NCBI GenBank assembly: GCA_030018275.1
Contig: JASEGB010000013.1
Coordinates: 1 to 35,340 of the forward strand
DNA: 35,340 nucleotides
Source: Actinomycetota bacterium
GTDB lineage: Bacteria; Actinomycetota; Aquicultoria; Subteraquimicrobiales; Subteraquimicrobiaceae
Reading direction: 5' to 3'
A program made the translations under genes and the position numbers. The notes beneath the pieces are model-generated. The model ran no database searches. It worked only from the letters and a program-made list of their open reading frames with translations, and was not told the origin of the DNA. Below, one piece after another: positions 31,986 through 35,340 of the stretch (positions are counted from its first letter, which is position 1; each line of letters starts with the position of its first letter).

Positions 31986-33431
31986 CTACAGATTCAATGC
32001 TTTAATCAGAGCTCTTGCCTTATCCAAGGTCTCCACATATTCAGCCTCTGGATCCGAATCAAAAACTATGCCCCCACCCACCTGGAAATAAGCCCTGCCT
32101 TCGGTTATCAAAAAGGTTCGGATGACTATACTCAGATCCATATCGCCCGCGAAACTCAAGTAACCTATGGAGCCAGTATAAATGTTTCTTCTGGTCGGTT
32201 CGAGCTCGTCTATTATTTCCATGGCTCTCACCTTTGGAGCTCCCGTTATTGAACCTCCCGGGAAACAAGCCTTCAGGAGGTCGAAGCGGTCTTTATCCTC
32301 ACAGAGTCTTCCCTCAATCGTTGAGACCAGATGAAAGATGGTGGCGTAAGTCTCCAGGACCATGCACTCGGATACCTTGACCGATCCGTACTCGCAAACC
32401 CGCCCCAGGTCGTTCCTCTCAAGATCCACTATCATTATGTGCTCGGCTTTATCCTTCCCACTATCCATGAGCTCCCGGGCCAATGTCCCATCTTGCACTG
32501 GACTTTTGCCCCTTGGTCGAGTCCCCTTGATTGGTCTCGTTTCCACCCTTCTTCCATTGAGTCTTAGAAACCTCTCCGGAGATGCGCTGACCACCTTGAT
32601 TCCATCGAAATTCAAAAAGGCGGCAAAGGGTGCTGGATTTATGCTCCTCAGCCTCTTATACAATTCAAAGGGAGATATGGGTAAAGCGGTCTCAAACCTC
32701 TGGGAGAGGTTCACCTGAAAGATATCACCGGCGATGATGTATTCCCTCGCCGCCTGCACCGCTTCCAGATATCCCTCCTTACTGAAATTGGAGCGGAGCG
32801 AAACCTTGCCCAGATGTTGCAGGGATTGACGCACCGAATTCGTTTCCCTCCGCAACTTATTTTCAAGCTCTCTCAGCCTGGCTTCGGCTCTAATCTCAGC
32901 TTTAGTCCGATGCTCCTCGGGAAAACCGGTGGAGACCAGATAAATCTCGCCATTGAGATGATCAAAGACCACCCCTCGGTCGTAAAAACAGAGGTAACAA
33001 TGGGGCAGGTCTAAATCGTCGATGGCTTGGGACGGAAGTTCTTCGATGAAGTGGCAAAGATCATAAGCAAAATACCCCACCGCTCCCCCTAGGAAAGGGA
33101 ATACACCAGGTGGTGCATCTAGTTGGTAGCGATTCAGCAAACTCCTGAGGATATCGAAAGGGTTACCCTCAAGCATTCGGTGATGAGACTCCTCTGTGAT
33201 CTCGATTTTACTACCTTTGCTTCTGAAGATGAGGAAGGGGTCACTTCCCATAAAAGAGAACCGTCCCAATTTTTGAGGGTCCACCTGACTATCCAAAAAG
33301 AAGCTATGGGGTTCATCCTTTAAGCGCCCAAAGGCTTCGAAAGAGGAGATGGGAATGGAGATTTCTTTCACCAAGGGTACTACCAATTCTCTCGATAGGC
33401 CATGTCTGCCGACAGGCAGGAGATTTTTCAC
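31986..33431 (-). CDS. pabB: Aminodeoxychorismate synthase component I (PabB)
   Basis: PabB adds ammonia to chorismate for folate synthesis. The 481-aa protein has the chorismate-binding domain with SPERFLRLNGRRVETRPIKG; the Lys in PIKGT marks PabB, where TrpE has PIAGT. HIMIVDLERNDLGRVCE, FPGGSITGAPKVRAMEII and YTGSIGYLSF complete the signature. The N-terminal domain includes FFLDSQVDPQKLGRFSFMGS. The GTG at 33431 starts inside a CTGCC-GACA-GGCAG palindrome, so the first ~12 residues are doubtful. The glutaminase partner PabA is not in the window. pabC follows, and folate genes lie elsewhere in the window. Confidence 0.92.
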   Translation of the reverse strand: MKNLLPVGRHGLSRELVVPLVKEISIPISSFEAFGRLKDEPHSFFLDSQVDPQKLGRFSFMGSDPFLIFRSKGSKIEITEESHHRMLEGNPFDILRSLLNRYQLDAPPGVFPFLGGAVGYFAYDLCHFIEELPSQAIDDLDLPHCYLCFYDRGVVFDHLNGEIYLVSTGFPEEHRTKAEIRAEARLRELENKLRRETNSVRQSLQHLGKVSLRSNFSKEGYLEAVQAAREYIIAGDIFQVNLSQRFETALPISPFELYKRLRSINPAPFAAFLNFDGIKVVSASPERFLRLNGRRVETRPIKGTRPRGKSPVQDGTLARELMDSGKDKAEHIMIVDLERNDLGRVCEYGSVKVSECMVLETYATIFHLVSTIEGRLCEDKDRFDLLKACFPGGSITGAPKVRAMEIIDELEPTRRNIYTGSIGYLSFAGDMDLSIVIRTFLITEGRAYFQVGGGIVFDSDPEAEYVETLDKARALIKALNL

Positions 33432-33449
33432 ATCCCATCACCAGACCTA

Positions 33450-33489
33450 AAAAATTGGGCACCCAACCGATTAGCTGGGTGCCCAATTT
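33450..33489 (-). terminator. Rho-independent terminator after the HD-GYP gene
   Basis: AAATTGGGCACCCA and TGGGTGCCCAATTT are 14-base perfect arms with a 10-base loop; read on the minus strand a T-tract follows. It lies 64 bases after the HD-GYP stop and before pabB. Confidence 0.85.
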
Positions 33490-33552
33490 AGGCTGACATA
33501 CTAATCTAGGGACAAGTATAATACGAGTCCCCTCCCCTTTCAAGACAAATCC

Positions 33553-34872
33553 TTACCCCACAATCTTCAATTTTTCCTTCTTCATCTTCTCTTCAATCTT
33601 CGGCAGTTTCGATTTCTCAATGAGAGTACATAAAACCTCAACTATCTTTGGATCGAATTGAGAGCCGGCATTTTTCTTTAACTCCTTCACCGCACCCTCC
33701 AGGGTGTAAGCGGGACGATAGGGTCGTTCGGAGGTCATGGCATCAAAGGCATCCGCAACTCCCAATATCCTCGATCCCAGGGGGATTTCTTCGCCCTTGA
33801 GTCCAGATACATAACCATTTCCATCGTAGTGCTCATGATGATGGAAAATGATGGGTATCACCTTCTTAAACAATGGAATGTGTCCAATTATCTGAGTTGC
33901 TATCAAGGGGTGTTTTTTCACCTTGTCATATTCTTCCCTAGTTAATTTCGCGGGTTTGTTGAGGATATCCTCATCTACTCCTATCTTTCCGATGTCGTGC
34001 AGAAGCGAAGCGGTCCTTATCGTATTTATCCCCTCTTTTGTTAAACCCAATTCGCGAGCGATGGTTACGGCGTAGCTTGTGACGTGCTCAGAATGCCCAC
34101 TGGTATAGGGATCTTTAGCCTCGATGGCTTTAACGAAAGCCTTCACCGTCTCCATATATAACTCCTCAAACTGAGTGAACAACTGGGCATTCTTTATGGC
34201 TACAGCTGCTTCACCAGCCAAGATGGATAATATCCTCAAATCATCTTTGGTGAATTCATGGGGGTAAGTGGCACCCACATTGAGCACCCCGATTATTTTA
34301 TCTTCGACTTTTAAAGGAACGCATAATGCGGAATAGAGTTCCTCCTTGGACTTAAACTTCTTGAATCTGGTATCTTTCGAAATGTTCGATATGAGCAGGG
34401 GTTTTTCCATCTTTGCTACCCAACCTGCTATCCCCTCGCCCAGTTTCAAGCGGGTTTTCTCCACGGCTTCCTGGCTCAAGCCTTTGGCCGCTCTGATCCT
34501 GAGCTCCTTCGTTTCCTCATCGAGAAGCATCACGGAACCCGTATTGGCATGCAGGATATGCAAAGAGGATTTTAAGATGAATTCCAATACTTCATGGATG
34601 TTAAAGGTCGAACCCAAGACCTTGCTCACTTCGTACAATGTGGTCAATTCGTTGATTCTCTCCTGTACCGTTTGTTCCAGAGATTTGCTCCAGGCTTCGA
34701 GGTGCTTTTGAGATTTAATTAAATTAGCTTGAGTTCGATTCAGCTTTCTCGTAACTCTCTGTAAATGCGCTATGGTGCGATTTTTCTGGTCAGATATCAC
34801 CCCTACCATTAATCCTACAACTACAAAGAGGATGCTCCCGGCAATGTTTTGACTCATTAAATTGGCCGTCAA
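33553..34872 (-). CDS. GAF and HD-GYP domain signalling protein (probable c-di-GMP phosphodiesterase)
   Basis: The frame of 439 aa has one membrane segment (about 9-27), a coiled coil (about 32-80), a GAF domain (about 85-225) and an HD-GYP domain (about 235-425). The HD-GYP part shows TSGHSEHVTSYAV, LLHDIGKIGV, FHHHEHYDGNGYVSGLKGE and DAFDAMTSERPYRP. The metal-binding His/Asp residues are present, but the GYP triplet is GYV. HD-GYP enzymes degrade c-di-GMP. The first start in this frame is a TTG with no ribosome site; the true N-terminus lies further upstream beyond an in-frame TAG (34936-34938). A strong terminator follows the gene. Confidence 0.88.
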   Translation of the reverse strand: MTANLMSQNIAGSILFVVVGLMVGVISDQKNRTIAHLQRVTRKLNRTQANLIKSQKHLEAWSKSLEQTVQERINELTTLYEVSKVLGSTFNIHEVLEFILKSSLHILHANTGSVMLLDEETKELRIRAAKGLSQEAVEKTRLKLGEGIAGWVAKMEKPLLISNISKDTRFKKFKSKEELYSALCVPLKVEDKIIGVLNVGATYPHEFTKDDLRILSILAGEAAVAIKNAQLFTQFEELYMETVKAFVKAIEAKDPYTSGHSEHVTSYAVTIARELGLTKEGINTIRTASLLHDIGKIGVDEDILNKPAKLTREEYDKVKKHPLIATQIIGHIPLFKKVIPIIFHHHEHYDGNGYVSGLKGEEIPLGSRILGVADAFDAMTSERPYRPAYTLEGAVKELKKNAGSQFDPKIVEVLCTLIEKSKLPKIEEKMKKEKLKIVG

Positions 34873-34935
34873 AATGTGCGGGAATAAGTGAATAAAGCCT
34901 AAAATTAAACTTGTGCCCAGTCCTCCCTTGAGACC

Positions 34936-35097
34936 CTACCAATAAGCTCCCAAAATGATGGGAACATAAAAGATATGAGTGTAGATGATCTCCATCCTCA
35001 GGATAAAATGGAAATAGTATTCTACAACGGCGCATAAAATTATTTCTCCACCAATAACCCCTATCTTAAGTGGGTTCTTTTTTGAAAAATTCTTCAT
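34936..35097 (-). pseudogene. N-terminal membrane part of the HD-GYP protein, ended by an in-frame TAG
   Basis: An ATG at 35097 with AGGGGTG upstream gives MKNFSKKNPLKIGV, then IILCAVVEYYFHFIL and IYTHIFYVPIILGAYW, and stops at TAG. The same frame continues without a shift into GLKGGLGTSLILGFIHLFPH and the HD-GYP protein. A Tyr codon here would give YWYGLKGG, the common form of such multi-membrane sensor domains. So one base change has produced a stop, or the codon is read through. Confidence 0.8.
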
Positions 35098-35130
35098 TTT
35101 TTCACCCCTACTTGAAATATTCCACTATCT

Positions 35131-35158
35131 TTATCGGGCAAAGAAATCGCCGACTTTA
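35131..35158 (-). promoter_or_regulatory. Sigma-28 (FliA/SigD)-type promoter of the HD-GYP gene
   Basis: On the minus strand, TAAA (35158-35155), a 16-base spacer and CCCGATAA (35138-35131) closely match the FliA/SigD consensus TAAA-N15-GCCGATAA. It lies 34 bases before the ATG at 35097. This sigma factor normally serves motility and chemotaxis genes. The rest of the right edge (35159-35340) shows no gene. Confidence 0.55.
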
Positions 35159-35340
35159 GCAAAGGGTTGGAGTTTTGCTGTACCTTACCTACTCGCTTCC
35201 TCCCAGAAAACCTGCTCAAAACCCGAATTCAAGGGTTCGATGAAACGTGGGGGTTGCTGATATGTGCAAAATGGCAATCCAAAATTAAAAAATGTTTGAA
35301 ATCTTCTGACCAGCCTATTCTCAAGAATTTGAGAACAACT

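Noticed and set aside
34790-35035. 81-codon minus-strand frame over the HD-GYP N-terminus
   Set aside because: It is another frame; the frame beginning at 35097 has the ribosome site, membrane segments and direct continuity with the HD-GYP protein.
1-35340. tRNA or rRNA genes
   Set aside because: I saw no cloverleaf-like sequence with a CCA or T-loop motif and no rRNA core sequences, though a covariance search was not possible.

Overview
The window looks like a chromosomal stretch from an uncultured, anaerobic, probably monoderm (Gram-positive type) bacterium of moderate GC, possibly a deep-branching actinobacterial or firmicute-like lineage. The evidence is a housekeeping cluster of the Firmicutes/Actinobacteria kind (tilS-ftsH-folE-folP-folK-nadA-nadB), SipW/TasA-type surface proteins with an ER-type signal peptidase, a class E/D-like sortase, proteins resembling the DUF916/DUF3324 WxL-interacting family, and NarL-type two-component systems. 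The lineage itself cannot be fixed from the sequence alone.

Layout. 1-600: a left-edge ORF tail and a decayed REP-associated (Y1/IS200-like) transposase. 601-9424 (minus strand): NAD biosynthesis (nadB, nadA), folate biosynthesis (folK, folP, folE), the membrane protease ftsH and tilS; folB and hpt, often found in such clusters, are absent here. 9649-12905 (minus): a secreted cell-wall amidase and a ubiT-ubiV-ubiU-like cassette whose [4Fe-4S] cysteine spacings match those of the Escherichia coli O2-independent hydroxylase. 13191-16875: a soluble histidine kinase with three NarL-like regulators in different states of repair (HTH frameshifted, receiver only, intact), plus a lipoprotein on the other strand and a cluster of GC-rich palindromic repeats. 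16892-17416: a frameshifted Phd-RelE toxin-antitoxin pair.

17770-27985 is the main accessory region: a surface-structure locus on the plus strand. It encodes two SipW-cognate (TasA/camelysin-like) proteins, their signal peptidase, a small exported beta protein, two membrane-anchored DUF916-like paralogs, a His-rich Ig/Fn3 protein, an LPFAG-sorted protein with EF-hand loops, a sortase, and a lamin-tail-domain protein. The likely plan is export by a dedicated SipW-type peptidase and anchoring by a dedicated sortase, with calcium- and possibly metal-binding subunits. The sortase reading frame is broken exactly at a 13-bp tandem repeat, which suggests slippage-controlled expression or a recent lesion.

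28139-30988: toxin-antitoxin remains. These are a MntA/HepT pair in which hepT is split and its body inverted, an apparently intact VapBC, and a Phd-RelE fusion relic, with a UbiA-family prenyltransferase between the last two. 31045-33431 (minus): p-aminobenzoate genes pabB and pabC. 33553-35097 (minus): a GAF/HD-GYP c-di-GMP-type signalling gene whose membrane N-terminus is separated from the rest by an in-frame TAG, preceded by a good sigma-28-like promoter.

Across the window, housekeeping genes are intact while single-base frameshifts, nonsense codons and rearrangements concentrate in regulators, toxin-antitoxin genes and the sortase. At least two families of dispersed palindromic repeats are interspersed among them.
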